In this document: piece after piece, positions 13,297 to 25,937 of the stretch
Numbering within the stretch: the stretch's first letter is position 1
Layout of the letters: every line of letters starts with the position of its first letter
Assembly: GCF_036320965.1 (NCBI RefSeq)
Contig: NC_092225.1
Location: 80,718,113 to 80,782,112 of the forward strand
Direction: 5' to 3'
From: Panulirus ornatus
Taxonomy: Eukaryota; Arthropoda; Malacostraca; Decapoda; Palinuridae
DNA length: 64,000 bases
Position numbers and translations under genes: made by a program
The notes under the pieces: model-generated
Database searches by the model: none
Told to the model about the DNA's origin: nothing
The model's input: only the letters and a program-made list of their open reading frames with translations

Positions 13297-13374
13297 ACCA
13301 CCACCACCACCACCACCACCACCACCACCACCACCACCACCACCACCACCACCACCACCACCACCACCACCACT
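13259..13374. repeat. Poly-C (about 36) followed by (CCA)n
   Basis: A C homopolymer passes directly into about 26 CAC triplets. The poly-Pro ORF is an artefact. Confidence 0.95.
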
Positions 13375-16300
13375 TTTAGAGGTTGGGTCTACTTAGCAAA
13401 ACCTGAGAAGCTCAAGTTACTTCTTTATTTTTCTTCTTTTACTCATCATCTTATCTTTCATCCGACATGGCCATGACTCGGGCATGCCTTCGTTACTACC
13501 AAGTTGGCTGCTACATAAAAGACGAATAGAACATCCGATGGTCTGTATTCTTCTATGACATCACGTTGCTGAGGAAAATGAAAGAGCCCGAATGAAGCTT
13601 GGAAAGGTCAGTCTACCTTATAACGAACAACAGACATTGATTATAGCTAGCCTTATCGTTCTCTTCATCCATGTCAAGCAAGTTAAAGGATTTCTTGGAC
13701 ATCTCTGTGGGTCGACTTCCAGTAGCCCTTCATGGGTCAACGGGTGAAATTATAGCATCAACTCTGTCCCGGACCTCTGGCGGTAAGAATACAAACATCT
13801 TCAAGAGACGCACCGTTATGTGTTTATGTATACTGACGAACATCATACTGATCATTATGTATACTGACGAACATCATAGTGAGTATCTTGTTTTACATAC
13901 GAAGAGAAATACACGAGGAACGACGGAATGGTCCGTAAATGTCCGAGTGGATTTCTAAAGAACTGGCAGGTTAGGAGACTAATCACCCTCGACAATTTCA
14001 ATACAGTTATTTCTCGGCCTGTCTGAAAATATTGCGAAGGACGGACGATGTTTTGATGGGGAAGACAGCAGAAGCCATCACACTGTGGTACATCAGTTCA
14101 ACAAACACATGATGTTAATCTTAACAGTTGTATTGATAAACTAGCGACTATAAAGTTGTATCTAGATATAATCTCCTAGCCCACTACTCATCTAACCCGA
14201 GCGATAGCGCGGAGGAACCTCACATTTCTCCAAACATCTCATATGTTAGAAGATAACCAGTATCTCAAATACAACGTGAATACACCCCACTTACTAACTG
14301 GGTTCTTCTTTTCCACTCGTCTACGAAATATTCTCACAACAAAATATTCTACCGCCTTCACGGGTAATAACCAACATTATCTGAACAGTCCATGGCGACG
14401 TGTGTACAAGATGAAAACACTATCACCAGCAGCTCAACCACACCCGGAGGTTACCCCTTCACCTCATGGCATCACCGAACCATTATGGCCATGACGACTT
14501 GGACGGCAGTTGCCATGAGATGTCGACCTTTGGTGATTGTGACCTGGTACTGGTAGCCTAGTCAACTTCAGTCTTAGAATACTCTGGCGGCGGGCCGACT
14601 GGCGGTGTCACGAGGGACTTAAGGATGGCTGAAGAAGTGTGGGTTTCACAGCACATAGGAAGATGTGCTCCTCGTATATCATCGAACTAAACTGTTTTCC
14701 TGAGCCCAGCAAGGCGGGAATGTGCAGTGGTTAAGTCGTCAATATCAATCGGATGAATTAAAGCGATTTATGATGCTGTACATAATGCAAATACATGTAA
14801 GTAGAGAAGCTAAGAGTGGAAAGTTAAATAACTGAAGCGCGCAAAACGTAAATGAACGAAATTAATGCGCAGAAAACGACATTCAGCGTACATACGGACT
14901 TACAGAAGCTAATCATTCCTGTTTCTTCTTAGTAAGGGAATCCTACATGAACGATTAGCACACCAGTGAAATACCGCAATGCAATAATACAGTAATACAA
15001 GGTTTCATAGTACAGCTTAAATATATCTATACATCCTTTCAATAACATGAGCATTTTGTAACCATCACTATGTACTTCAACAGGAATAGGATTTTCTGAG
15101 TATCATTCTCTTCGGGGAGAGGAGTAATACTTGGTAAGATTACTCCTCACCATCTAACATGATTATAGCGTCAATAGTCAAAGTGGATCAGTTATCACAT
15201 CAAACATCTTTCGTATCCTCCAGTTTGTAAGTTATCAATGATGTCTAAAATATATCATTCCTTAAGGAATCAAATCAATGATGATAAACTGAGGTGATTA
15301 TCTTAAGACATCATTTGCAGCATAATGATACGCGGTGTTGTAACATTATAAGCGATCCATGTCGGGATTTCGTACGTCCAACCTAGCAAAATACCGTCCC
15401 CGCCTCTGGTGTTCATCTCAGTCCTTTCAAAACAGCCACGCACAAGTCCCTTTGAGAGCGGGCGCCGCGTAGAAAGAATGGCAAAAAATGAGGATAAAAT
15501 ATCATATTAGAGACACATAAAAACAAAAAAAAAAATAAAAATCTAAATGAACAGAACCTTTAAGACCTTAATCTCAAGTTCCGTGAGTGGGAGCGGCCAC
15601 AGTAACAAGGATGGATTCGGGTGGGGGGGAACTTGTATTTGTTCGCATCTGTGAGTTTCAACAGTATATTTTCTCATTTTTTCTACTGTCGGTCCAACAA
15701 TGACAGTTCTTCTCTACTTAACAACCCCAAGAACAACAGTCTTAATGTCTCTCACAATCAACGTACAAGCGTAAATAAGATAAACGAGTAATCTCTTTTA
15801 AAACTCGCGCATGAGAACGGTCAAAACAAATCCTCTGCATGCATCTTTGTTGTTGCGGCCCTCACCACGTGGACGAAATCAGACGACAAGAACAGTCATA
15901 TATTCCTCGCGTAGCTGTTAACATCCACTGGTGCCCCTCACACTCTGTGTGTCAGTAAACATTATCATAATAAACATACTGGCTCCCGCCCAGACCCGGC
16001 GTCTGTGTGTGGGAGGAGTTTTCACATTACTTAATACACGATATCCTCTGTGTATCATCATTTCCACAGGAGACCAGTGAGCGGTGGCTCCGGGAGGGGA
16101 TGCTCCAACCTTTCAACAGTGGCGATGGAGTCTGGAGGTGTCACTTCGAGAGGTAAGGGTTTGATACTGGAATGGGTGAGGCGAGAGATGATGAAGTGAT
16201 GGTGTCTACCTACGTTCATCATGGGTCTGAGCGGGTTCAAGAGCGTCTGACACTTACAAACCCTAGTGTCTCCAACCAAGCTCTCGGATCATCCTGACAG

Positions 16301-16607
16301 AGACGCTGCTACAGAGTGAGTGAGGGAGCAACGTGGTGGAGCCAGGAATGTCAGGGATATGCTGAGATGATGTGGGAGTTGTTTTTATACGTGTTCCTGG
16401 CAAGGACGCAGCTATGTGACTAAGGTACTGAGAAACCTCTGGTAACAAACCAGACCAGTACATTTGCACGGGACGGATTCCAGTACATCATGAACATTAC
16501 TCGTGTCTACATAGTGATTAAATATATAGTAAAGCTTCGGACATTTCTGTTGATACTAGTGAAGTAATCGGAAAGAACTCTTCCACTTTAACGTATAGAT
16601 CCGTGCT
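13375..16607. other. About 3.2 kb AT-rich sequence without recognisable content
   Basis: The longest stretch free of obvious repeats. Many stops in all frames; no splice-supported exon seen. Confidence 0.55.
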
Positions 16608-16690
16608 GGAGGGCCAATGCGTGATATAGGGCCAGTGCATGACAGAGGGCCAGTGCATGACAGAGGGCCAGTGCATGACACGCCAGTGCA
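16608..16690. repeat. 18-bp tandem repeat, about 4 copies
   Basis: Unit AGGGCCAGTGCATGACAG. Confidence 0.85.
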
Positions 16691-16843
16691 AACAGCTTAC
16701 TCCAAGCAAAGGTCATGCAGTGATAACCCACTTCATGGGTATTTACGTTCTTAGTGCACTTCCCCTTGATACCCTTGTTGACAAGATCAAGCTCAGATTT
16801 ACAAAATGTGGGAAAAGGAAAAAAAAGAACACATTGCTGTAGC

Positions 16844-16855
16844 GTGTGTGTGTGT

Positions 16856-16908
<53 letters not shown>
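16844..16908. repeat. (GT)n
   Basis: GT array with one GGG interruption. Confidence 0.95.
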
Positions 16909-16909
<1 letters not shown>

Positions 16910-17864
16910 CCTGGAGGGGGTTGGGGTATCGAGCGTGTGTCTTAAGAGTACAGCAGATATCATACAAGGGAATGAAAGGGTGTTTTTACAGTTCTACACG
17001 TACAGTTACAGATACTACGAGTGGGAGTACGGGACGTGTGAGATTTAGAGTAAATATGGCATTTCTGGCATCAAATGAAGGGTTGAATATAAACACTGAA
17101 TGTCACTGTGAGGTAATTACGTAGACTCTGAACTAGTTACTGTAGCAGCTGCCACATGTGTTGTAGGGTCGACTTGAGAAAAGTTCTGTTTACCTGGAAA
17201 GCGACCCGTCCCTGCATATATGAACCTGACTGATAACAACAGAAGGCTTTTGGACAGTACAGGCCTTGCACTGGCGAGTGTTATGAACACCTCTCGATGT
17301 CTCATCACCCATCAGTGGTTGTGGGTCCCGGGGATCGTTCACTGTTTACCATCGTAACCGTGTGTGGTTCGTGGACTGTGGTAACTCAAGACGCATCAGA
17401 GGTCTGCTTTATAGTAAGGATGAAGCGTGAGGATGTCTGACGCAGGGTGACGATGTATGCAGCAAGTTGAGGATGTTTGAAGCAGGTTTGAGGATATCTG
17501 AACCACGGTGATGATATTTGAGAGATTCTGATATATTATCTAATGTTCGGCCACATGCATCCATATTCGTTAACCTACCCGACCAGCAACCAGGAATCTA
17601 AAGCCTATAATGAAATACGAAACTACAATTTCTAGATTATCTTGGTGTGATTAGATTTGTACAGCTCTCTCTAAGTACACCAAATCTACAGTTAATTTTG
17701 TCGTATTTGAGGCAGATCTTACGTAGATTCTTAATCCAGTTGAACATATGAATGTACTAACTGCCCTCATCTGAAGACGTACATCTGTAACCTCCTCCTA
17801 AGGGCCAGTCAGTCATCAGGTAAAGCGTAGTAAGGCAGATCAAAACTACCCAACCTCATTACTC

Positions 17865-18015
17865 ATAAGGGATTACTAAATCCGGCTAGACTTTAGTGTG
17901 AGGGGGATTAAACTGAGTCCTCCTAGGCTTTAGTGTTAGGGGGGGATTATTACCGAGTCCTCCTAGGATTTAGTGTGGGGGATTACTTTCTCTAGCCAAG
18001 CTTTGGTGTGGAGTG
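17865..18015. repeat. Decayed tandem repeat
   Basis: Three to four units with CTAGRCTTTAGTGTGAGGG and GAGTCCTCCTAGG. Confidence 0.65.
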
Positions 18016-18196
18016 CATATTACTGTGAGGTTTGTCTGGCGTGTGGTGAGGAAGGAAAAAAAAAATGCCATGTAAAACATTCTTGATGTGGCAGTGTATT
18101 CGCATGATATTATCATGAACAACCACAAGCAGATCTAATTAGGCAACACCAGAGCCTGTGATGAGGAGGACACTGAAGAGGCAGGATTACGACGAG

Positions 18197-18238
<42 letters not shown>

Positions 18239-18330
18239 GAGAGGAGAGGAGAGGAGAGGAGAGGAGAGGAGAGGAGAGAAGAGGAGAGGAGAGGAGAGGA
18301 GAGGAGAGGAGAGGAGAGGAGAGAGAGAGT
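18197..18330. repeat. (GA)n then (GAGGA)n
   Basis: A GA dinucleotide tract turns into GAGGA pentamers and back to GA. Confidence 0.95.
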
Positions 18331-18871
18331 CCACACTCATGTCTACAGTTCGCTAGCGAGACGAGCTACGTGCTCTGGGGGAACACATGCATCATACGAG
18401 AAGGTAAGAAAAAAAATAATAATAATTCAGAGAAACACAAATTTCTGTACCCAACAGGTGACAAGGATTAGGCCTGACAATCTGTGGAGGTGATTAAATA
18501 TTGCCACAGATTATCATCCTCCTCCCCTTCCCCTTAGGCCACGTAGGTCTTGCTGCTAGTCATGGCTACCTTGTGGGAACGCTGCAAGAAAAAAAAAATG
18601 TTAAATGACTCCTTCCAGGCATCTGGGGGACATGTTGACAATACTCGAAGTGGCAAAACTTATCACTTGAATCACTGGCTTCACTTGTATACGAATGATC
18701 CAGCCAGGTGTCCCTGTTGAACGTGTGACGCAATGATGAGGGTTCAGTGGCCTTGATGGAGAATTAGAACCCATGAAAAATATAATGTAGGACGTGGGAG
18801 GACTTAAACCTGTCACATTTGCATCAATATCTTTATCAGAGAACGAGAAAGAAGAACATCATTCGGCAAAA

Positions 18872-19036
18872 GGATTCCCATCCGTTGTTCGGTCAGTGGG
18901 TTATTTAAGGAAGGATTCCCATCCGTTGTTCAGTCAGTGGGTTATTTAAGGAAGGATTCCCATCCGTTGTTCAGTCAGTGGGTTATTTAAGGAAGGATTC
19001 CCATCCGTTGTTCAGTCAGTGGGTTATTTAAGGAAG
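18872..19036. repeat. 41-bp tandem repeat, 4 copies
   Basis: Unit GGATTCCCATCCGTTGTTCA + GTCAGTGGGTTATTTAAGGAA; starts at 18872, 18913, 18954 and 18995, nearly perfect. Confidence 0.95.
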
Positions 19037-20904
19037 TATTCATTTCAGAGATAGTCTGAAGTGAGGTTGTTATGAAGTCACCCACCCAGGCGAAGGTACA
19101 GCTGAACCTCAAAACGGCGTCAGAAAATTTTCCGTTGGTTACTCAGTGCTCTTATCTTATCTGGATATGTCTGCATGTTATGCCACACACACACCACAAA
19201 AAAAAAAAAGAATAATGCAAGATTCTCATTAAGATCTCCGATGAATTCTGGGTTTGTTGGGCAACTTCAGTGGGAGAATGTGTCAGGTTGTGGTCGCAAG
19301 TCAGATGTGTCCTGAGGATTATATCCGTGGGTGGAATAAATGGGAACAACACATACTGAGGATTGAGAGGCTGGACTGAAGCAAAACGTAAACGTTGAAG
19401 ACATCAGACTTGAGCAGAAGGAATGAAATTGCTGGTATAAATGGATGTCTACAACAGGGAGACTCTTAATCACTAGTTCCTCTCAAAGACATGAAGGTCC
19501 TTCGAAACCAGCATGACCCTCGGCCAAGCATAGTCAGAACGAAGGAGTTCGCCCGATTTGACCTACTGTCTCCGACTATTGATGAATATTTAGAAAAGAA
19601 AAGGAGGGGTTTTATGGAAAGATGCCAATATGTAGAAATATATCTGGATGTGAGCAAGAAAAGAAATCCATGCGAATTATCGACTTAATCGTAATCCAGA
19701 GGAGGGAGGGGGGGATATGCGTTGGTTATGTGGGTCCAGTAAAAGGCTAGGCTGAAAGTGATAATTGCTACAGGATCTGCTGATAAGGTTATTGCGTCTG
19801 AGTTAATGAGGAATGTTTCGTATTCACATGTTACCAAACTTTTCATGTGAGTGGTAATGGAATGGAAGAGCCTTTACATGTTTTTAAGTCCAGGAATGTG
19901 GGACGAGGGATGGCGGTCGTCATGTAAATAGCACTTATAACCTCTTCCATAACAGGTCATCCACAAAATGCAGTTAAGAAGTTCATGAAAACCATCAAGA
20001 GTTATTAATAACATGCGATCTTAGAAGAAAGGCTACAAATAACCCTGCTTGACTACAGGATAAACACCACACGTCACAGATAGTACAACTCCTCCTAAAC
20101 TGTTTTTGAAGCGAAAGATTCAAGTCTCAACATTTTGATCTACTTCGACCTAAGACTCACGAACGTGATGTGAGAGGACAAAGTTGCCAACCAAGAAGTT
20201 ATAAAGATGACAAGAACCAGGAATTTCATCCCACATCAAAGTTTGCAATAAGATAGACTCTCTGCTACGAGAATTTTACCAGACCAGATCCAGCAAACAT
20301 TCAAGTCCATCTTCAAGAAGAGACAAGACCCGTTCCGTGTTAGATCCGCTCTGGAAACGGTGCTGTAATTCGGAGACGTTATGATCATAAGTTAAGTCAA
20401 GCCAAGTTGGAGAGGGGAAAATACACCAATACCAAAAATATTAATATAAACACAGAGGCATAGAAGTGGGAAGTGATGCTAGTAAAGAGAATGTACCTGA
20501 AAAAAAATTGTATACAAAGGGATGTAACTACTTAACTGCTTAACAAAGTACGTGAATCTAAATGATGCTGTTCAAGGCGCCAGGAGTCAAATACTCTGCT
20601 CTAAGTTCTATTCTTAAAGTAAATACAAATTTTGAGGTTTGCTAATGTTGTGTTGCTGTACATCATCATAATTATGAAGCCACTCCTTAATATCATGCGC
20701 CTGTATTTGCTCGTAAGTTTGCAAGTTTTTTCACACACACGGTGGAGGAGATTATCATCATTACAATGTTGTGAATCATATTAATGATAGCATTTACATT
20801 ACATGAGGGCCTTGGAGGGCTGTGGGACCACTGGATTGAAGTGCGATTTTCATAACCTGTCAAAAAGATCATCATGACAAATAGATTCCCCTTCACACCA
20901 ACTT
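19037..20904. other. AT-rich sequence, nothing recognised
   Basis: A 65-codon frame at 19491-19688 contains LSPTIDEYLEKKRRGFMERC but matches no family I know. Confidence 0.5.
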
Positions 20905-22090
20905 AACCCGTGCCTGCACTGGTCCTCCCCACAACCCGTGCCTGCACTGGTCCTCCCCACAACCCCTGCCTGTACTGGTCCTCCCCACAACCCGTGCCTG
21001 TACTGGTCCTCTCCACAACCCCTGCCTGTACTGGTCCTCCCCACAACCCCTGCCTGTACTGGTCCTCTCCACAACCCCTGCCTGTACTGGTCCTCTCCAC
21101 AACCCCTGCCTGTACTGGTCCTCCCCACAACCCCTGCCTGTACTGGTCCTCCCCACAACCCCTGCCTGTACTGGTCCTCCCCACAACCCGTGCCTGTACT
21201 GGTCCTCCCCACAACCCCTGCCTTTACTGGTCCTCTCCACAACCCCTGCCTGTACTGGTCCTCCCCACAACCCGTGCCTGTACTGGTCCTCTCCACAACC
21301 CCTGCCTGTGCTGCTCCTCCCCATAACCCCTGCCTGTACTGGTCCTCCCCACAACCCGTGCCTGTACTGGTCCTCCCCACAACCCCTGCCTGTGCTGCTC
21401 CTCCCCACAACCCCTGCCTGTACTGGTCCTCCCCACAACCCGTGCCTATACTGGTCCTCCCCACAACCCCTGCCTGTACTGGTCCTCCCCACAACCCGTG
21501 CCTGTACTGGTCCTCCCCACAACCCCTGCCTGTACTGGTCCTCCCCACAACCCGTGCCTGCACTGGTCCTCCCCACAACCCCTGCCTTTACTGGTCCTCC
21601 CCACAACCCCTGCCTTTACTGGTCCTCCCCACAACCCCTACCTGTACTGGTCCTCCCCACAACCCCTGCCTGTACTGGTCCTCCCCACAACCCCTGCCTT
21701 TACTGGTCCTCTCCACAACCCCTGCCTGTACTGGTCCTCCCCACAACCCCTGCCTGTACTGCTCCTCCCCACAACCCCTGCCTGTACTGCTCCTCCCCAC
21801 AACCCCTGCCTGTACTGCTCCTCCCCACAACCCCTGCCTGTACTGGTCCTCCCCACAACCCCTGCCTGTACTGCTCCTCCCCATAATTCGTGCCTGTACT
21901 AGTCCTCCCCACAACCCTTGCCTGTACTAGTCCTCCCCACAGCCCATGCCTGTATTGATCCTCCCCACAAACCAAAACTGTAGTGGCTCTCTCCATAACT
22001 CGTTCCTGTACTTGTCCTCTCGACATAACATACCTGTACCAACTCCCCTCACAACTAGTGCCTCCTCACAATCCATCCCCGTACTGGTCT
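20905..22090. repeat. 28-bp GC-rich minisatellite, about 38 copies
   Basis: Unit close to CCCCACAACCCCTGCCTGTA + CTGGTCCT, regular to about 21958 and then decaying. Variants: CCGTG/CCCTG, TGGTCC/TGCTCC, CTCCC/CTCTC. The 28-bp period cycles through all three frames, so every frame on both strands is open (ORFs up to 330 aa). These are artefacts with no start context or family match. Confidence 0.95.
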
Positions 22091-22879
22091 TTCTCATACA
22101 TTATCTCATATACCACAAGCAACAGAAAATAAGGTAAATTCTAGGCCTTAGCGAGTGTCTGTTTATATTTACAATGATTCTTTTCATTCGCAGTCAAGTT
22201 CACTCTTTTTCTCCCTTTTACGCTACACAAACACATTTTCCCTCTCACCTTCAATGGCCTGCCCATTTTCGAGCTGTATGTCATCACAGGAAATAGAAAA
22301 TGTCTTATGAACAACAATTCGATCGTTTGTGTTATCGTATCACAGTCCTACATTACATTTTCGTCACTATGGCTCATGTTATTCCTCATCATATGTATGT
22401 GTATGTTAATATGTAAATATTCGCCAGGTCCAAAGCAATCAAAGGGTTCTGTCTTCACGGGGGACAGATCGCGCCAATGTGTAACAGTGAGGGCATGGAC
22501 TCTAACTGGATGTGTGTGCTATATAACATGATTGTTTATCGTAAACGCGTCTTCCAACACCAAAATGACGCCATACAAACGAGTTGATTCATTTCAAAAA
22601 AGTATCATAGTTTACCATAAACGTTTTCTGAAAGACCCAAACTATAGAAAACGTAATATTTCTATAAGAGGATAGACTATGCTGAAAATGAAATAGGAGA
22701 TATGGGTAATTATTATTTTGTGTACACCTAGAAACGAGAGGAATAAAAAAGGAAAATGTTTTGGGAAGAAACAAATGTCAACAGCTTTCACTTGAGGGAT
22801 GTATTAAAATGAGCAGATAAATACGAGCGTGGGTAATGCGGCAGTTAAGGATATAATTGTTATGAATTAAAAATGGTTA

Positions 22880-23745
22880 AAAGCTTGTGGAGCTGTGCGC
22901 ACAAAAATTAGTAATGACTGGGAATACCTGGTTTAAAAACAGGGACAAACGCAAGTATAAGAGGGAAGAGAGAGGTGATAGTAAGCGGACATCAATGGAT
23001 TATGTAGATATTGATAAGTGTTCAAAGGAGAGAATTTTGGATGTGACTGCACTGGTAGGGGAAAGCTGGTGGGATGTCTGACCATTACCTAGTGGAGGCG
23101 AGGGTGAAGATTCGTAGAGACTTTCGGTAAAGGGGCATTGATACGAATGAGGATTGGGTGGTGAGAGAAAGTGAATTTGGAAAAGACATATGTGGAGAGA
23201 TTCCAGGAAGGGCGGTGTTTTAGACATCTGGGAGTGGACGTGGCAGCGGCTGAAGCCATGGAAGCTGAAGTGAGCCATAGGGCAGGTGAGGGTGGCTAAG
23301 GTCCTGGGAGCATTCAGGATTCAGGAGTGGGATGAAAGATAGGTCGCTACGGTGAGGGAGGAAATGGTTAGGTTCGTGTTTCAAGGTACAGTAGTCCCAT
23401 GGGCGGTCAACGGACGCAAGGCATGGGCTCAACGAGAAAGCCCGGAAGATTATGAATTTATGTTGGAAATGAAATGTTTGCGGACAATGTATGTGAGGAG
23501 GGTTGATCGAGTAAGAAATTATAAGGTAAAAGAGAGAAGGGCAAACTGAATTGGGGACAGAAGATTCGAAGTGGAAAAATTTTGAGTGTCCAGGGCCTGA
23601 ACATGCAAGAGGTTATGGAGCTATGTGGTATATAAGGGGGGAGGACTTGATGTTAATGGATTGAACCAAGACACTTGAAGGGGTTAGGGGGAAACCACAG
23701 AAAGGTCTGTAAGGCCTAGTTGTGGATTGGGGGAACATGGTTTTT
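22880..23745 (+). pseudogene. Old LINE A-related copy lacking the RT core
   Basis: The first part matches the end of an APE-type endonuclease: TWFKNRDKRKYKREE, SMDYVDI, ERILDV, and, in another frame at about 23071-23125, MSDHYLVEARVKI, whose SDH triad-type motif ends this domain. At about 23180-23212 the sequence passes straight to the RT thumb part (nucleotide similarity to the A6 block YLGVDLAADGTMEAE) and then MLEMKCLRTMYVRRVDRVRN and a diverged 3' UTR. The palm with motifs A-C is absent. Several stops and frameshifts are present. Confidence 0.75.
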
Positions 23746-23904
23746 TGTTCATTCAAAGATATACAAAAGAGTTCCAGCAACAGACCATCGAGTCCTATCG
23801 AGGTTGATCGTGATAGTGGAAGGGATCAGGAACTCATTGGTAGTGTGGGAAGAATAGAAAGACAAATGTTTCCAAAACCTGTAAACATTTCATGTACATA
23901 AGAA

Positions 23905-24335
23905 GGTGTAAGTAAGTCGTGGATCTGAAGCGATATAATCATCAATATTATCAAACGTACCAATGGTACTGCTTGAAACCACTCTTAACTAGTAAACCAT
24001 TCCACTTTTAAACAATGCCGTTCAAGAAAATTACTCCCCGTTTGATGTAACACGTTCGACCACGAGTTTGTTGTGTCCATTACTGCGAGTGAAACCAGAC
24101 GAACCTATCCTTGAGAAGTCTGTCAGATCAAGATCATCGAAGCCTTTTCAAGATTATGAATACTTGTATTAAATCATATCTTATCTTTCTCTTATCTAAA
24201 CATAACAGAATCAAATTGTTTAATCGGGTCTTACAAGATTCGTTTCTCAGTCCGGGAATTACCTCTGTCGCTCGCCTCCGTGCCCTCCCCATTGTATGAA
24301 GACAAGATTTTTTTTTTTCGCCCTTTTTACTGCCT
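23905..24335 (-). pseudogene. CR1/Jockey-like LINE, decayed C-terminal end
   Basis: Minus strand. RRRATEVIPGLRNESCKTRL then LNNLILLCLDKRKIRYDLIQ and VFIILKRLR match the conserved post-RT segment of CR1-like LINEs (RRATKMVPxLRxxSYEDRL...RRxRGDLIxVFKIL). After frameshifts, SSGFTRSNGHNK and DNIDDYIASDPRLTYT match the end of the same proteins. It lies in a P450 intron and is unrelated to family A. Confidence 0.75.
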
Positions 24336-24354
24336 ATGAGACTGCTAGAGTGCA

Positions 24355-24450
24355 TGCGAGTTAATGAGGCTGTTCTTTAGCTGTTCCCGGCGCTACCTCG
24401 CTAAAGAGGGAAACGACAAGTACATACATGTATATAAAAAAAAAAAAAAA
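24355..24450 (+). mobile_element. LINE A-type 3' tail inside a P450 intron
   Basis: GTTAATGAGGCTGTTCTTTA then GGCGCTACCTCGCTAAAGAG, ending in a run of A at about 24437-24450. This is the A tail module, inserted antisense to the P450 gene about 20 bp from the exon 2 donor. Confidence 0.6.
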
Positions 24451-24471
24451 GTCTACTTCTTGGTGACTTAC

Positions 24472-25937
24472 CGTATCCCTTCATGATGCCGTGGGTGAGG
24501 TAGAGGGGCGCCCGGCCCGTAGTGCACTTCTGACTCAGGACGTCTCGTATGACGTGAGGGTCGGCCATCACCACCACCAGCACTCCTCCCATCCTCAGGC
24601 TGAACACGCGCCCGTACCGCTCCACCAGCTTCACCAGGGTCAGGTGTGGCGCTACCGGGTTTACCCAGGGCAAGTACCCCACCTGGAATATTGTCGTAAA
24701 ATCACCAGACGGATAACTGAAGGTTCGTGGTAACAGGAAAATGTGATGAGAAAATTCCTTAAGACTATGGTAATCAATCAAGTTATTCTTTTTTTCAGTT
24801 TATTATCAATAAACATAAGTTGAACTGTTTAGTGACTGTTAAAGAGTTGATCTACAATTGGAGGTTAAAAAAAAATGTCAGCGAACAATCTTTTTAACGA
24901 TTAATACGAGAAATATTTTGGCTTCTCATCACCTGAATTTGCTATATGTTAATGGTACAAGGTTCACCTTATTTATTTCAAGATGCAACAAAACACGATC
25001 TCAATTACTCTCTAACTTCTGTATCAAGTTTTCTTTCATTCGTTTTGCTTTAACATATGTATCAGGAAAATTTACAAGCCGGAGTAAAGTGGCTCCAAAT
25101 CTACCTTTTTGGTTCTGTTTCTATTCACGAAATATGAAGGTAAAAAACTTAACCCATGGAATCATGTTACTTGTGACTGGCATTCAAATGTATCATGATG
25201 TAGCAGAGAGCGTTAGTTAGGTCCTGAGGTAAACCAACATGCCTTCACGAACGATTTAGAATGTTGTGTATATAAGTTCAGTTTGCCTCCACAATGCGAT
25301 TCGACATTTATCTCCTGTAAGATGATGACGTGAAAATTTTATGATCAATATCTCGTATATAGAAGTCAGACGTAGCATCTTGTTTGCTGCATATACTCTG
25401 GTCTGCCTCAACCTGACCAGTAGTACTAAGGTGTCGGCTGTAGACACAGACAAGGAGATAGTTATCTAGCCTCACTACATGACGGTAGAGCACAGGACAA
25501 TCTATATCTTTAATCTAATTACGATTGAAGTAAACATCTTACCAGACTACTGTTGTGTGTCTTTGTTCACAACGGATTATAGATTACGTATCTTTACGCA
25601 TCTTTAACGATTCTGTCCTTTGGTTTATAAATGAGATTCATGTGCTTATAAACGACCAACATTTCTGTGTCTTGGTCAAAATCCAGACAAAATCATTTGT
25701 CAGACGTCCGTATTACTGCCTCAGTCACAACAGGAATGATCTATCATGGCTTTTGCCATATAGGCAAATACAGATACCTCCGTCAGTGCCTACCAAGGGA
25801 AGTCCCCAGGGCCCCGGAGGAAGCCTTCGGGAGGAGTGCCAGGCCCACAGCGCGTAGACGCAGCAAAGGACGGCGCTTGCCGCCGCCAGTAGCTTCTCCA
25901 CGCCCGTGTCTGGCGTCCACACATCAAGAAACGTCAT
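24472..25937 (-). CDS. Cytochrome P450, CYP2 clan (exons 1 and 2 of a partial gene)
   Basis: Microsomal haem-thiolate monooxygenase; only the N-terminal 118 codons are visible. Exon 1 is 25937-25794 (48 codons): ATG preceded by an in-frame TAG seven codons upstream, a hydrophobic signal-anchor at about residues 14-33, then the proline-rich hinge RRLPPGPWGLPL. A GT donor sits at 25793. Exon 2 is 24682-24472 (70 codons plus one base), flanked by TTCCAG and GTAAGT. Joining the exons gives an unbroken GLPLVGYLPWVNP, which supports the splice. Exon 2 continues with YGRVFSLRMGG, VVVMADPHVIRDVLS and TGRAPLYLTHGIMKGY, typical of CYP2 and closest by eye to crustacean CYP2L. The intron is 1,111 bp. I-helix, ExxR and haem-binding exons are not seen in the lower coordinates, so they lie outside the window or the gene is a fragment. 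The surrounding introns carry LINE debris. Family membership is strong; completeness and activity are unknown. Confidence 0.88.
24683..25793 (-). other. P450 intron 1
   Basis: GT at 25793-25792 and AG at 24684-24683, phase 0. AT-rich, with no coding signal or recognisable transposon seen inside. Confidence 0.8.

Noticed and set aside
20938..21930. 330-codon plus-strand ORF (and 237-242-codon minus-strand ORFs)
   Set aside because: All are readings of one 28-bp minisatellite that is open in every frame on both strands; no unique flanking domain.
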